The notes: generated from the sequence alone by a model not told the origin. Positions 25,970-36,073 are shown, numbered from the stretch's first letter. The stretch: 64,000 bases of DNA from Thalassobaculum sp. OXR-137 (GCF_034377285.1 NZ_CP139715.1:1116001-1180000), one strand, 5' to 3'. Program-made: numbers and translations.

Positions 25970-28801
25970 GTGGCCGCTACAGCCGAGGCCGAGACCCGGA
26001 CGGACCCATCCCGCGAGCGCGGCGCGCCGGCGGTCGAGCTCGCCGTCCTGGGCAAACGGGTCCCCAACCGCAAGGCGATCTGCGACGTCCCGGCCCTGGC
26101 CGCCGAGATCGAGGAAGCGGCGGCCGACCTGAAGGACGCGGCGTTCCGGCGCGGCGCCATTCTGGACCTGCTGAAGGACGCCCTGGCGGATGCCACCGGC
26201 GAGATCCGCCGCCGGCTGGAGGCGACGAATGACGGGGCCGCCTGCGTGCGCGGCCGGGCCTGGCTGATGGACCAGATCATCGGCGTCATCGCCACCCACG
26301 CCGCCGAGCGCGAGTTTCCGGCCACCAACCCGACCACCTCCGAACGGATCGCCGTCACCGCCGTCGGCGGCTACGGCCGCGGCGAGCTGGCGCCGCAATC
26401 CGACATCGATCTGCTGTTCCTGCTGCCCTACAAGCAGACCGCGCGCTGCGAGCAGATCGTGGAGTACATGCTCTACCTGCTCTGGGATCTCGGCCTGAAG
26501 GTCGGCCACTCGACCCGCTCGGTTGCCGAGTGCATCCGCCAGTCGCATGCCGACATCACCATCCGCACGGCCATGCTGGAATCCCGCTTCCTGTGGGGCG
26601 ACAACGCGCTCTACGAGGAGATGCGCGAGAAGTTCATGGCCGATATCGCGTCCGGCTCGCCGCTGGAGTTCGTGGAGCAGAAGCTGCAGGAATCGGACAA
26701 CCGGCACCGCCGCATGGGCGACAGCCGTTACGTTGTCGAACCGAATATCAAGGACGGCAAGGGCGGGCTGCGCGACCTGCACACGTTGTTCTGGATCTCG
26801 AAATACGTCTACCGGATCGACGACGTGGCCGAGCTGGTGCCGCGCGGGGTGCTGGACCTGGCGGAAGCCCGCCGCTTCGCCCAGGCGCAGAAGCGGCTGT
26901 GGACCATCCGCTGCCATCTGCATTACCTGACCGGCCGGCCAGAGGAGCGGCTGACCTTCGACGTGCAGCCGGTTATCGCCGAGCGCCTGGGCTATACCGA
27001 CCGGGCCGGGGCGATCGCGGTCGAGCGCTTCATGAAGCACTATTACCTCACCGCCAAGGATGTGGGCGACCTGACCCGCATCTTCTGCGCGGCGATCGAG
27101 GCCGAGTACAAGCGCCGGCGCCGTCGCTTCCGCCTGCCCAAGATGTTCGGCGAGCAGCGCTTCGGCGACTTCCGGGTCGAGGGCGACCGCATCACCGTGA
27201 TCGATGACGACGCCTTCGAGCGCGATCCGGTGAACCTGATCCGGCTGTTCCACGACAGCCATTTCCGCGACCTGATGATCCACCCCCATGCTCTGCGGGT
27301 GATCACCCAGAACCAGGCGCTGATCAACGCCGACCTGCGGCGCGATCCGGAGGCGAACCGGCTGTTCGTGGAGATCCTGAGCAGCCCGAAGGGGCCGGAG
27401 CGCATCCTGCGGCGCATGAGCGAGGCGCGGGTGCTGGGCAAGTTCGTGCCGGATTTCGGCCGGGTCGTCGCCCAGATGCAGTTCGACATGTACCACACCT
27501 ACACGGTGGACGAGCACACGCTGGTCTGCCTCGGCGTGCTGCATGCGATCGAGCAGGGCGAGCTGAAGGACGTGGCCCCGATCGCCACCGATGTGGTGCA
27601 CAAGATCCTGTCGCGCCGGGCGCTCTACGTGGCCCTGTTCCTGCACGACATCGCCAAGGGGCGCGGCGGCAACCACTCGATCCTGGGCGAGCGGGTCGCC
27701 CGCCGGGTCTGCCCGCGCCTGGGCATGACCGAGGAGGAGACCGACACGGTCGCCTGGCTGGTGCGCTGGCACCTGCTGATGTCCGACACCGCCTTCAAGC
27801 GCGACATCCATGACCCCAAGACGGTGGAGGATTTCGCCCGCATCGTGCAGTCGCCGGAGCGGCTGCGCCTGCTGCTGGTGATGACCGTGGCCGATATCCG
27901 CGGCGTGGGCCCCCATGTCTGGAACGGCTGGAAGGCGCAGCTCCTGCGCGACCTGTACTACGCGACCGACGAGATGCTGACCGGCGGCACCTCGCCGACC
28001 AAGACCGGCGCGCGGGTGGCCGCCGCCAAGCGCAAGGTGGCCGAGCAGCTCGCCGGCTGGACCGAGGCGGAGGTCGAGGCCCATCTGGCGCTGGGCTACG
28101 CGCCCTACTGGCTCGGTTTCGATACCGAAACGCTGGTCCGCCACGCCTGGCTGGTGCGCCGGGCCCAGGCCTCCGACGCCCGTCTGGTGGTGGAGCACCG
28201 GCTCGATCCGGACCGCGAGGTGACCGAGGTGACGGTCTATGCCGCCGACCATCCGGGCCTGTTCTCGCGGATCGCCGGCGCGATGTCCTCGGTCGGCGCC
28301 AACATCGTCGATGCCCGCATCGTCACCCTGGCCGACGGCATGGCGATCGACACCTTCATGATCCAGGACGACAAGCGGCAGATGTTCGACCGCCCCGACC
28401 GGCTGGCACGGCTGGCGTCGGCCATCGAGCGGACCCTGGACGGCAGCCTGCGGCTGGAGGAGCAGCTCGGGAAGAAGGGCGCGCTCACCACCCGCCGCAC
28501 CCGGGCACTGAAGGTGCCTCCGCGGGTGCTGATCGACCAGAAGGCCAGCGTCACCCACACGGTGATCGAGGTGAACGCCCATGACGAGCCCGGCGTGCTC
28601 CACCGCATGACCCGGGCCCTGGCGCGGGTTGGCGTGCAGATTCATTCCGCTACCGTGTCGACCTATGGCGAGCGGTTCGTCGACGTGTTCTATGTGAAGG
28701 ACGTCTTCGGCCTGAAGATCGACAGCGCGCGCAAGCTCGACGAGATCCGTGCGGCGCTGCTGGAATCGCTGGGCGTGAAGGCTGAGGGGAAAGCGAAGTA
28801 G
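25970..28801 (+). CDS. glnD: Bifunctional uridylyltransferase/uridylyl-removing enzyme GlnD
   Basis: The product has 943 residues from the GTG at 25970, preceded by AAAAGGAGGCTTTC, an excellent ribosome-binding site; the open frame to 25883 overlaps the neighbour and is not used. The nucleotidyltransferase motif is GGYGRGELAPQSDIDLLF. A central HD domain has LFLHDIAKGRGGNHS. Two ACT domains at the C-terminus begin VTVYAADHPGLFSRIAGAMS and VIEVNAHDEPGVLHRMT. GlnD uridylylates PII proteins under low glutamine and deuridylylates them when glutamine is high. It is followed by the nested inverted-repeat element. Confidence 0.95.
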   Translation: MAATAEAETRTDPSRERGAPAVELAVLGKRVPNRKAICDVPALAAEIEEAAADLKDAAFRRGAILDLLKDALADATGEIRRRLEATNDGAACVRGRAWLMDQIIGVIATHAAEREFPATNPTTSERIAVTAVGGYGRGELAPQSDIDLLFLLPYKQTARCEQIVEYMLYLLWDLGLKVGHSTRSVAECIRQSHADITIRTAMLESRFLWGDNALYEEMREKFMADIASGSPLEFVEQKLQESDNRHRRMGDSRYVVEPNIKDGKGGLRDLHTLFWISKYVYRIDDVAELVPRGVLDLAEARRFAQAQKRLWTIRCHLHYLTGRPEERLTFDVQPVIAERLGYTDRAGAIAVERFMKHYYLTAKDVGDLTRIFCAAIEAEYKRRRRRFRLPKMFGEQRFGDFRVEGDRITVIDDDAFERDPVNLIRLFHDSHFRDLMIHPHALRVITQNQALINADLRRDPEANRLFVEILSSPKGPERILRRMSEARVLGKFVPDFGRVVAQMQFDMYHTYTVDEHTLVCLGVLHAIEQGELKDVAPIATDVVHKILSRRALYVALFLHDIAKGRGGNHSILGERVARRVCPRLGMTEEETDTVAWLVRWHLLMSDTAFKRDIHDPKTVEDFARIVQSPERLRLLLVMTVADIRGVGPHVWNGWKAQLLRDLYYATDEMLTGGTSPTKTGARVAAAKRKVAEQLAGWTEAEVEAHLALGYAPYWLGFDTETLVRHAWLVRRAQASDARLVVEHRLDPDREVTEVTVYAADHPGLFSRIAGAMSSVGANIVDARIVTLADGMAIDTFMIQDDKRQMFDRPDRLARLASAIERTLDGSLRLEEQLGKKGALTTRRTRALKVPPRVLIDQKASVTHTVIEVNAHDEPGVLHRMTRALARVGVQIHSATVSTYGERFVDVFYVKDVFGLKIDSARKLDEIRAALLESLGVKAEGKAK

Positions 28802-28820
28802 CCCTTCCACACCGCGCGTC

Positions 28821-28998
28821 CCGGCCCTTCGACACGTCGCCCGCCCCGGATCAGATCCGGGCCGGGCTCCTGCTCAGGGCGAGGTCATTATCAACCCTTC
28901 ACTTTTCGTCATCCCGAAACGAGTTCGGGATGACGATTGGAATATATTTTTATACCTCGCCCTGAGCAGCTCCCGCAGGGAGCGTGTCGAAGGGCCGG
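28821..28998. repeat. 178-bp element of three nested perfect inverted repeats
   Basis: Outer arms CCGGCCCTTCGACACG (28821-28836) and its inverse (28983-28998) match over 16 bp. Middle arms CTGCTCAGGGCGAGGT (28870-28885) and inverse (28954-28969) match over 16 bp. Inner arms CGTCATCCCGAA (28907-28918) and inverse (28924-28935) match over 12 bp around a 5-nt loop. Smaller dyads CCGGATCAGATCCGG and CTCCCGCAGGGAG sit between the arms, and an AT-rich tract lies near the centre. This resembles dispersed composite palindromes of alphaproteobacterial intergenic DNA. It fills most of the glnD-murJ gap. Confidence 0.9.
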
Positions 28999-29075
28999 CC
29001 GCCGCACCACCCGCCTTAAATCCGCCGCAAGCCGGCCATAGGCCTAGCGCGCCGAATCACGTACATCCTGGCTCC

Positions 29076-30620
29076 ATGAACCTCGCCCGCGCCATCGCCA
29101 CCGTCGGCGGCTACACCATGATCAGCCGGGTGACCGGGTTCGTGCGCGACATGCTGATCGCCGCCGTGGTCGGGGCGGGGCCGATCGCTGACGCGTTCTT
29201 CGTCGCCTTCCAGATCCCCAACTTCTTCCGCCGGCTGACCGGCGAGGGCGCGCTGACCGTCGCCTTCGTGCCGATGTTCGCCGGCATGGTGGAGACCAGG
29301 AGCCAGGAGGCCGCCGTCGCCTTCGCCGGGCAGGTGCAGTCGGTGCTGCTGCTGGTGCTGCTGATCCTGCTGGCGGTGGCCGAGATCGCCATGCCCGGGG
29401 TGATCCTGCTGCTGGCCCCGGGCTTCGGCGGCGACGATCCGCGCTACGATCTGGCGGTCGAGCTGACCCGGATCACCTTCCCCTACCTGCCGCTGATCTC
29501 CCTGGTGGCGCTGTGGGGCGGGATGCTGAACAGCCTGGGCAAGTTCTGGGCGATGGCGGCCGCCCCGATCCTGCTCAATCTGATCCTGATCGCCGCCCTG
29601 ACCCTCGCCGCCGGCGTGCTGGAGACGCCCGGCCACGTGCTGGCCTGGGGCGTGACGGTGGCCGGGGCCGCCCAGGCGCTGTTCGTGGCGGTCGCCTGTC
29701 GCCGTGAGGGCGCGCTGCCGCCGCTGGTGCGCCCGCGCCTGACCCCGGAGGTGAAGCGGCTGCTGGTGCTGATCGGCCCGGCGGCCCTCGGCGCGGGGGT
29801 GGTGCAGGTGAACGCCTTCATCGGCATCCTGCTGGCCTCGCTGCTGCCGGCGGGTTCTGTCTCCTATCTCTATTACGCCGACCGGGTGGTGCAGCTGCCG
29901 CTGGGGGTCGTCGGCGTGGCGATCGGCACGGCGCTGCTGCCGATGTTGTCGCGCCAGGTGCGTGCGGGAGAGAAGGGTGCGGCGATCTGGACTCAGAACC
30001 GGGCGCTGGAGATCGGCCTGCTGCTGACGGTGCCGGCCGCCTTCGCCATCTCGGTGATCGCCGATCCGCTGATCACCGTGCTGTTCCAGCGCGGCGCCTT
30101 CTCCGCCACGGACGGGTTTGAGACGGCGATAACCCTGGCCGCCTATGCCGCCGGCCTGCCCGCCTTCGTGCTGATCAAGGTGTTCCAACCCGGCTTCTTC
30201 GCCCGCCAAGACACCGCCACCCCGGTCAAGGTCGCCGCGGCCGCCGTGGTTGCCAACCTCGCCTGCAACGCGGTCCTGCTGCCGATGTTCGACCAGGTCG
30301 GCATCGCCCTGTCGACGGTGATCTCTTCCTGGCTGAACGCGGCCCTGCTCGCCACCCTGCTCTATCGGCGCGGCCATCTGGCGCTGGACAAGCGGCTGCT
30401 GGTCCGCGCCCCGAAGATCGTCCTGGCCGCTTGCCTGATGGCGGCGGCATTGTGGTTCCTGGCCGGGTGGCTCGCCCCCTGGCTCGCCGGTGCGACGGTC
30501 GAGCGGGTCGGCGCTCTGGCCGGGCTGGTGATTGCCGGCCTCGCGGTCTATGCCGCCGCCTGCCTGATCCTGAAGGCCGCCCATCCGCGCGATTTCGCCG
30601 CCATGCGCCGGGCCGGATAG
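29076..30620 (+). CDS. murJ: Lipid II flippase MurJ
   Basis: The product has 514 residues and about 14 transmembrane helices, normal for MurJ/MviN. N-terminal features are typical: TMISRVTGFVRDMLIAAVVG, PIADAFFVAFQIPNFFRRL and EGALTVAFVPMF; a later helix has LFQRGAFSATD. It moves lipid II across the inner membrane for peptidoglycan synthesis. It lies downstream of glnD, an arrangement common in Rhodospirillales. A second, more diverged MurJ-type gene lies 3.6 kb away (32646-33980); this copy has the better match and is likely the housekeeping one. Confidence 0.93.
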   Translation: MNLARAIATVGGYTMISRVTGFVRDMLIAAVVGAGPIADAFFVAFQIPNFFRRLTGEGALTVAFVPMFAGMVETRSQEAAVAFAGQVQSVLLLVLLILLAVAEIAMPGVILLLAPGFGGDDPRYDLAVELTRITFPYLPLISLVALWGGMLNSLGKFWAMAAAPILLNLILIAALTLAAGVLETPGHVLAWGVTVAGAAQALFVAVACRREGALPPLVRPRLTPEVKRLLVLIGPAALGAGVVQVNAFIGILLASLLPAGSVSYLYYADRVVQLPLGVVGVAIGTALLPMLSRQVRAGEKGAAIWTQNRALEIGLLLTVPAAFAISVIADPLITVLFQRGAFSATDGFETAITLAAYAAGLPAFVLIKVFQPGFFARQDTATPVKVAAAAVVANLACNAVLLPMFDQVGIALSTVISSWLNAALLATLLYRRGHLALDKRLLVRAPKIVLAACLMAAALWFLAGWLAPWLAGATVERVGALAGLVIAGLAVYAAACLILKAAHPRDFAAMRRAG

Positions 30621-30676
30621 AGCACGATCGGTCCAGATCGAAACGATCTGAACCGTGAATCGTCCTCTCTAAACCT

Positions 30677-31504
30677 TCACGCCAGCTCCACCACCAGGGC
30701 GGCGGCATCGTCGGAGGTCTTGAACCGGCCGAACCGGATGTCGTCGGCCGCATCCGCCTCGAACCCCCGCAGCTTGGCGATGAGCGCCGGCAGCCCCTCG
30801 CTCTCGGCCGCCGCGAACAGGCCGGCATCGTCGTACAGGCCGTACATATCGACCAGCCGGTAGAACCCGTCGGTGCAGAGCAGGATACGGGTGCCGGGCT
30901 CGGCGGCGGTCTCATGGGCGTTGAGCCCCGCCATCGCCTCCGGATGCACGCTGAGGACCCAGTATCCCCCCGGCCGGTTCATCGCCGCCCGCTGCCGGCG
31001 CAGGGTGGCGGCGATGTCGCTGCCGTCGGAGAGCAGGCGGCGGGCCTGGGCCTGTTCGTCGAGATCGCGCGTCGGTTTCGGTGGCGAAACGACCCCCTGG
31101 CCGGGATGTTGGATCAGGGCGGTGCAATCGGCGAAGCCGCCGAAAGAGAGGGTGCCGGCGGCACCGTTCCACGTCATGAGCGTCAGGGCGGCACTCGGCA
31201 TGTCGCCGGGCGGGATCGCGGAGATCGGCGCGCCGGTCTGCCCTTCCACCGCGGCGCGCAGGCCGTCGATCAGCGCCGCCACAGTTTCGGTCACGTCACC
31301 GCCGGTGCCGTCGCGCAGCAGGCTGTCGGCCTGTCCGGCGAACCAGAACGCATCGCTGGGAGCCTCGGGAAACAGCCGCGCGGCGCAGACATCGGTGGCG
31401 CCATCGATCACCCAGGCGAGACCCCGCGCCGGGTCGCAGCCGACCCGGTCCTCGGAATCCCGGCCGTTGCCGGGATCGTTCACGCTTTCGATCACTCGGA
31501 TCAC
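30677..31504 (-). CDS. PP2C-like protein phosphatase family protein
   Basis: The product has 275 residues. PP2C-fold motifs include DRVGCDPARGLAWVIDGATD (metal-binding Asp in VIDGATD, near residue 34), a middle FGGFADCTAL strand, ILLCTDGFYRLVD and the terminal SDDAAALVVELA. The standard SxRxxNED entry is altered to NGRDSEDR. Such proteins dephosphorylate Ser/Thr in signalling, but no kinase is nearby. It is convergent with murJ, and its start is 140 bp from that of trpS on the other strand. Confidence 0.65.
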   Translation of the reverse strand: MIRVIESVNDPGNGRDSEDRVGCDPARGLAWVIDGATDVCAARLFPEAPSDAFWFAGQADSLLRDGTGGDVTETVAALIDGLRAAVEGQTGAPISAIPPGDMPSAALTLMTWNGAAGTLSFGGFADCTALIQHPGQGVVSPPKPTRDLDEQAQARRLLSDGSDIAATLRRQRAAMNRPGGYWVLSVHPEAMAGLNAHETAAEPGTRILLCTDGFYRLVDMYGLYDDAGLFAAAESEGLPALIAKLRGFEADAADDIRFGRFKTSDDAAALVVELA

Positions 31505-31644
31505 GGCGGGCTCCTTTCGGCTCCCGGTTGCGTCGGATGCTTGATTTGCAGGCGCTGGCCGGGGATAAACCGGCCACGGGCGTCCGTGGGCGCCCGCATA
31601 CAGACTTCACCGATGCACCCTAGCCGATGGCGAGTCCCTGATCC

Positions 31645-32649
31645 ATGAGACGCATCTTTTCCGGCATTCAGCCGACCGGTAACCTGACCCTGGGCAACTA
31701 CCTCGGTGCGATCCGGAACTGGGTGGCGCTCCAGGGCGAGAAATCCTACGAGTGCATCTTCTGCGTGGTCGACCAGCACGCGATCACCGTCCCGCAGGAT
31801 CCGACCGCGCTGAAGCAGGCGACCCGCGAGGTCGCGGCCAGCCTGATCGCCGCCGGCATCGATCCGACGGACAGCATCCTGTTCAACCAGTCCCAGGTGG
31901 ACGAGCACATGAAGCTCGCCTGGGTGCTCGGCTGCGTGGCGCGGGTCGGCTGGCTGAACCGCATGACCCAGTTCAAGGACAAGGCCGGCAAGGACCGGGA
32001 CAACGCGACCACCGGCCTCTGGTGGTACCCGGTGCTCATGGCCGCCGACATCCTGGCGTACAAGGGCACCCATGTGCCGGTTGGTGACGACCAGAAGCAG
32101 CACCTGGAGCTCGCTCGCGACATCGCCCAGGCCTACAACTCCATGTTCGGGGTCGAGTTCTTCCCGCTGCCGGAGCCGCAGATCCTGGGCGCGGCGACCC
32201 GCGTCATGAGCCTGCGCGACGGCACCAAGAAGATGAGCAAGTCGGACGCCTCCGACATGTCGCGCATCAACATGACCGACGACGCCGACACGATCGCCAA
32301 TAAGATCAAGAAGGCGAAGACCGATGCGGAGCCGCTGCCGAGCGAGGCGGCGGGTCTGGCCGAGCGGGCCGAGGCGCGCAACCTGGTGACCATCTATGCG
32401 GCGCTCTCGGACAAGAGCGTCGACGAGGTGCTGGCCGAATATGGCGGCCAGGGCTTCGGCAAGTTCAAGCCGGCCCTTTCGGACCTGGCGGTCGACGTGC
32501 TCGGCCCGATCGGGGCGGAGCTGCAGAAGCTGATGGCCGACACGGACTATATCGACGGCGTCCTGGCCAAGGGTGGCGACCGGGCCCGCGCCCTGGCCAA
32601 GCCGATCGTCGAGGAGGTCTACGACACCGTCGGTTTCCTGCGCCCCTAA
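31645..32649 (+). CDS. trpS: Tryptophanyl-tRNA synthetase
   Basis: The product has 334 residues, standard for bacterial TrpRS. The class I HIGH-type motif is in [15 protein letters not shown] (about residues 7-21) and the KMSKS loop is KKMSKSD (about 196-202). Other family stretches are VDQHAIT and [12 protein letters not shown]. It charges tRNA-Trp. Its stop codon overlaps the stop of the convergent MurJ-like gene (shared CTAA). Confidence 0.96.
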   Translation: MRRIFSGIQPTGNLTLGNYLGAIRNWVALQGEKSYECIFCVVDQHAITVPQDPTALKQATREVAASLIAAGIDPTDSILFNQSQVDEHMKLAWVLGCVARVGWLNRMTQFKDKAGKDRDNATTGLWWYPVLMAADILAYKGTHVPVGDDQKQHLELARDIAQAYNSMFGVEFFPLPEPQILGAATRVMSLRDGTKKMSKSDASDMSRINMTDDADTIANKIKKAKTDAEPLPSEAAGLAERAEARNLVTIYAALSDKSVDEVLAEYGGQGFGKFKPALSDLAVDVLGPIGAELQKLMADTDYIDGVLAKGGDRARALAKPIVEEVYDTVGFLRP

Positions 32650-33980
32650 CTCCTTCGGGCCTGATCGCGCAGGATTCCGAGATACAGCACCGCTCCCGTC
32701 ATCGCGAAGGCGGGAGCGGTCGCCAGCGCGATCCCGACCACCCCCCAGTACCGCATGAACAGGGCGTTCAGCGCGATCGTCAGCACGATGTTCACGGCCG
32801 CGGCCACCGGGATCACCCCGCCGAGATTGAGCACGGCGGCGGCCCGCACCAGGATCACCACCGCCGCGAAGGCCGGAAGCTGGGTCGCATAGGCGCTCAG
32901 CACATGGGCCACCAGCTTCGTGTCCTCCGCCGTGAAGGCGCCGCGCTGGTACAGCAGGGCGATCACCGGCTCCGACAGCAGCCAGGCGACGGCGACCCCC
33001 GGTATCGCCAGCAGGATCACCACCACCAGATGCCGCTTCAGGCGCGCGAACAGGGCCGCCGGATCGTCCAGCGCGTTCTCCGCATAGGCCGGCAGGACGG
33101 AGATGCCGAGGGCGGTGGTCACCACATGCAGCCCGGCCAGCACCAGTTTCGCGCCATAACCCAGGGCCGAGGCGGCCCCTTCCCCGAGACGCGCGGCCAT
33201 GAGCTGGTCGATCAGCCCTGCGCCGGACAGCAGCAGAGTCGCCAGGAACAGCGGCCCCCACCGCCGCAGCAGGGCGGCGAGATCCGCCCGGCTTGCGGTG
33301 AAGGACAGCCGGTAGCCCAGCCGCCGGGCGGCGGTCAGCACGATGGCCGCCTCCGCCACCGTCCCGACCACCGCCCCCCAGGCCAGGGCCGACACGCCGA
33401 GACTGTCGCGGAATCCGATCAGCAGCAGGGCCATGGCGAGTGGGGTGAGTACCGGGGCGATGGCCGGCAGGGCGAAGCGCCGCTCGGCGGTCAGCACCGC
33501 GCCGCCGGCATAGGCCAGGCCGCCCAGGATCGCGAACAGGGTCATGATCCACAGCATGTCCGAGGCCAGGGCAATGGTGCGGGGCGCGTAGTCGGGAGCG
33601 ACCGCGGGCAGGTAGAGCGGGGCGAAGGCGGCGCAGAGCAGGGCCGCGCCTGCGATCACCGCGGCCACGATCCCGGCCCCGGAGGTCGCCAGGGCGGCCG
33701 CCCGCTGCCGGTCGCCGCCGCGCCGGGCCGCCAGCAGGGCGGGGATGGCGGCGATCTGGAACGAGCCGGCGACGATCTGCACCAGGAAGACCGGCAGGGC
33801 GAGCGCCACGAAGAACGCGTCCACCTCCGGGCCGCGGCCGTAGATCATCGCGATCACCGCCTCGCGCAGGAAGGCGGAGGATTTGGCGACGACGGACAGG
33901 ATCGCGATGGTCGCCCCGGCCCGGGCGATGGCGCGGTCGTCCATGGCGGAGGCCGCCGGTGCCTGATCGGCCGGGCTCAC
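32646..33980 (-). CDS. Second MurJ/MviN-type flippase
   Basis: From the GTG at 33980 the product has 444 residues and about 12-14 membrane helices. It is recognisably MurJ-like ([40 protein letters not shown]) but shorter and diverged from the copy at 29076. Homologues outside the MurJ core group often export polysaccharide or other lipid-linked sugars; the substrate here is unknown. The GTG overlaps the TGA of the upstream cyclase gene in GTGA, suggesting coupled translation. An ATG at 33944 is an alternative. Longer open frame to 34328 is a shadow of the cyclase. Confidence 0.75.
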   Translation of the reverse strand: MSPADQAPAASAMDDRAIARAGATIAILSVVAKSSAFLREAVIAMIYGRGPEVDAFFVALALPVFLVQIVAGSFQIAAIPALLAARRGGDRQRAAALATSGAGIVAAVIAGAALLCAAFAPLYLPAVAPDYAPRTIALASDMLWIMTLFAILGGLAYAGGAVLTAERRFALPAIAPVLTPLAMALLLIGFRDSLGVSALAWGAVVGTVAEAAIVLTAARRLGYRLSFTASRADLAALLRRWGPLFLATLLLSGAGLIDQLMAARLGEGAASALGYGAKLVLAGLHVVTTALGISVLPAYAENALDDPAALFARLKRHLVVVILLAIPGVAVAWLLSEPVIALLYQRGAFTAEDTKLVAHVLSAYATQLPAFAAVVILVRAAAVLNLGGVIPVAAAVNIVLTIALNALFMRYWGVVGIALATAPAFAMTGAVLYLGILRDQARRS

Positions 33981-35341
33981 GACAGGTCGGCGGGGGTGAA
34001 GACGTCGATCGGCCGGGCGAGGCCCTTCACGGGATGTGCGCCCAGCGGCGTCAGGGGCTCGCCGACGGCGTCGGCGAACTCGCGCGAGGCCAGGATCTTC
34101 GCCGACAGGGACCGGGTCAGCCCCTCGATCCGGTTGGCCAGGTTCACCGCCGGGCCGATCACCGTGAAGTCGAGCCGCTCGGCGCCGCCGATATTGCCGT
34201 AGCCGACCTCGCCCAGATGCAGGGCGATGCCGAAGCCGATCGCCGGCTTGTCCTGGCGGAAGCGCAGGGTGTTCAGGGTCTGGACCAGCGTCACCGTATC
34301 GCGGGCTGCCGCCAGCGCCAGCCGGCACGCCTCGGCATCGCCCTCTGCCTGACCCCGGGACGGATCGGCCGGGAAGATGGCCAGCATGCCGTCGCCGAGG
34401 AACTTCAGCACCTCGCCGCCGCGCTCCTCCACCGCCTGGACCGCGCGCTCGAAGTAATCGTCCAGCATGTGGATGATCTCGTCGCGGCTGAGCTGGTCGG
34501 ACAGCGTGGTGAAGTCGCGGATGTCGGTGTACCAGATCGCCGCCCGGATGCCTTCGGACACACCCCGCACGATCTCGCCGGCGAGAATGCGCTCCCCGGT
34601 GGCCCGGCCGAGATAGGTGGTCAGAAGCTGGCGGGTCAGGTCGCGCCGCTCCAGCACCTCCATGCGTAGGGAGAGCGCGGGCATGAACTCCCAGATCTCG
34701 CGCAGTTCCTCGGTGTTGAAGCCGCCGGGGCGGTCCGCCGTCCAGGTGGTGAAGTTGATGTTGCCGTCGGAGAACACCAGCGGCATGGCGACATAGTCGG
34801 TCGCCCCCTCCTCGCGCAGATCGTTCAGGATGGGGAAATCGTTCTGCTCGCCTGGCATGTCGAGGCGCCGCCGGATGCCCTGGGCGCCTTCGAAGATCAG
34901 CGGCATCGGGCTCTGTTTATAGGCGGTGGTCTGCTGCATGCCGCGCATGACGCGCATCTGCCGCGGCTCGTCGATGTCGCGGTACCAGACGATGGAGGTG
35001 CCCGTCGCCTGGGGATGCAGGGTGGTGATGAAATAGGTGATCCGCATCAGCGGGTAGCCGCGCGCCACCAGAAGGCGGCCGAGATCCCGGGCGAGAAACC
35101 GGCGCGAGGAGTAGACGGCGGACTCCTTCAGGATCCAATGCAGCGGGGTCAGGGTCGGATCGACCGGGGGCAGATCGGAATCGTCGTCGTCGTCGAGGAA
35201 CCGGACGAGCTGGCGGGCCTCCTCGTTGCTCGGCCCGACGATCCGCCGCAGGACCGGCGCATAGCCAACAGGTCCGGCGTCCGTCGGCTCTCGTGCGTCG
35301 CCGGTATGGGCGTTCTCGTCCGGGGTCTGACTTGACGTCAT
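33977..35341 (-). CDS. Class III adenylate/guanylate cyclase
   Basis: The product has 454 residues from the ATG at 35341 (MTSSQTPDENA). The first ~240 residues form a soluble N-terminal domain common in rhizobial-type cyclases but of no named family to me. The catalytic domain (about 255-430) shows the metal-binding Asp in IWYTDIRDFTTLSD, the second Asp in LKFLGDGMLAIFP and the transition-state region FTVIGPAVNLANRIEGL. It makes cyclic nucleotide; the pattern suits cAMP. No transmembrane helix is evident. Its 3' end overlaps the flippase-like gene. Confidence 0.88.
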   Translation of the reverse strand: MTSSQTPDENAHTGDAREPTDAGPVGYAPVLRRIVGPSNEEARQLVRFLDDDDDSDLPPVDPTLTPLHWILKESAVYSSRRFLARDLGRLLVARGYPLMRITYFITTLHPQATGTSIVWYRDIDEPRQMRVMRGMQQTTAYKQSPMPLIFEGAQGIRRRLDMPGEQNDFPILNDLREEGATDYVAMPLVFSDGNINFTTWTADRPGGFNTEELREIWEFMPALSLRMEVLERRDLTRQLLTTYLGRATGERILAGEIVRGVSEGIRAAIWYTDIRDFTTLSDQLSRDEIIHMLDDYFERAVQAVEERGGEVLKFLGDGMLAIFPADPSRGQAEGDAEACRLALAAARDTVTLVQTLNTLRFRQDKPAIGFGIALHLGEVGYGNIGGAERLDFTVIGPAVNLANRIEGLTRSLSAKILASREFADAVGEPLTPLGAHPVKGLARPIDVFTPADLS

Positions 35342-35431
35342 CGGCCCACACCCCAACTATGCGTCATCTGCCGGCATCGGCGCGGCGGGCGAACCGCGTG
35401 CGCCCCCGATGCCAGACTGGAGAAATGAGTC

Positions 35432-36010
35432 ATGTTCATTCAGACCGAAGAGACCCCGAATCCGGCGACACTGAAGTTCCTGCCGGGACGCACCGTTATG
35501 GTGAGCGGTACCGCCGAGTTCAAGTCGGAGGAGGAGGCCGCTGCCGGCTCGCCCCTCGCCGCGGCGCTTTTCGACGTCGATGGCGTGACCACGGTTTTCC
35601 TCGCCAACGAGTTCATCAGCGTCAGCAAGCGCGACGACAAGGAATGGTACCTGATGAAGCCGGCGGTGCTGGGCGTCATCATGGAGCATTTCGTCGCCGG
35701 CAAGCCGATCCTGGCGGACGGCGCGACCGAGGCCTCCGAGGCGGAAGTCCTCCCGGAGGACGAAGAGGTCGTCTCGCAGATCAAGGAACTTCTGGATACG
35801 CGGGTCCGCCCGGCCGTTGCCATGGACGGCGGCGACATCGTCTTCCACGGCTACCAAGACGGCGTTGTCACGCTGACCATGCAGGGCGCCTGTGCCGGCT
35901 GCCCGAGCTCGACCGCCACGCTCAAGATGGGCATCGAGAACATGCTGCGCCACTACATCCCGGAAATCCGGGAAGTCCGCGCCGCCGGCGGCATGGCCGA
36001 CTACTACTGA
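35432..36010 (+). CDS. NfuA-type iron-sulfur cluster carrier (Nfu_N + NifU)
   Basis: The product has 192 residues. The N-terminal Nfu domain (1-95) starts MFIQTEETPNPATLKFLPG, typical of alphaproteobacterial and mitochondrial NFU1-like proteins. The C-terminal NifU domain (about 110-185) has AMDGGDIVFHGY and the cluster-binding Cys pair in GACAGCPSST. It delivers [4Fe-4S] clusters to client enzymes; MiaB, encoded 5.5 kb downstream, is such a client type. It is monocistronic or shares a transcript with the Bax-like gene 63 bp downstream. Confidence 0.93.
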   Translation: MFIQTEETPNPATLKFLPGRTVMVSGTAEFKSEEEAAAGSPLAAALFDVDGVTTVFLANEFISVSKRDDKEWYLMKPAVLGVIMEHFVAGKPILADGATEASEAEVLPEDEEVVSQIKELLDTRVRPAVAMDGGDIVFHGYQDGVVTLTMQGACAGCPSSTATLKMGIENMLRHYIPEIREVRAAGGMADYY

Positions 36011-36073
36011 TCTCATCAGGACTCCGATCCCGGTCGAGCCGCCAGCCGGCCGAGGTCGGGACCGGGAGGCTGT

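Noticed and set aside
25868-28810. 980-codon minus-strand open frame opposite glnD
   Set aside because: It is an antisense shadow of high-GC glnD coding bias; its His/Gln/Arg-rich translation has no domain, while glnD carries all its motifs. The same holds for the long antisense frames over murJ, infB, mutS, pnp and nusA.
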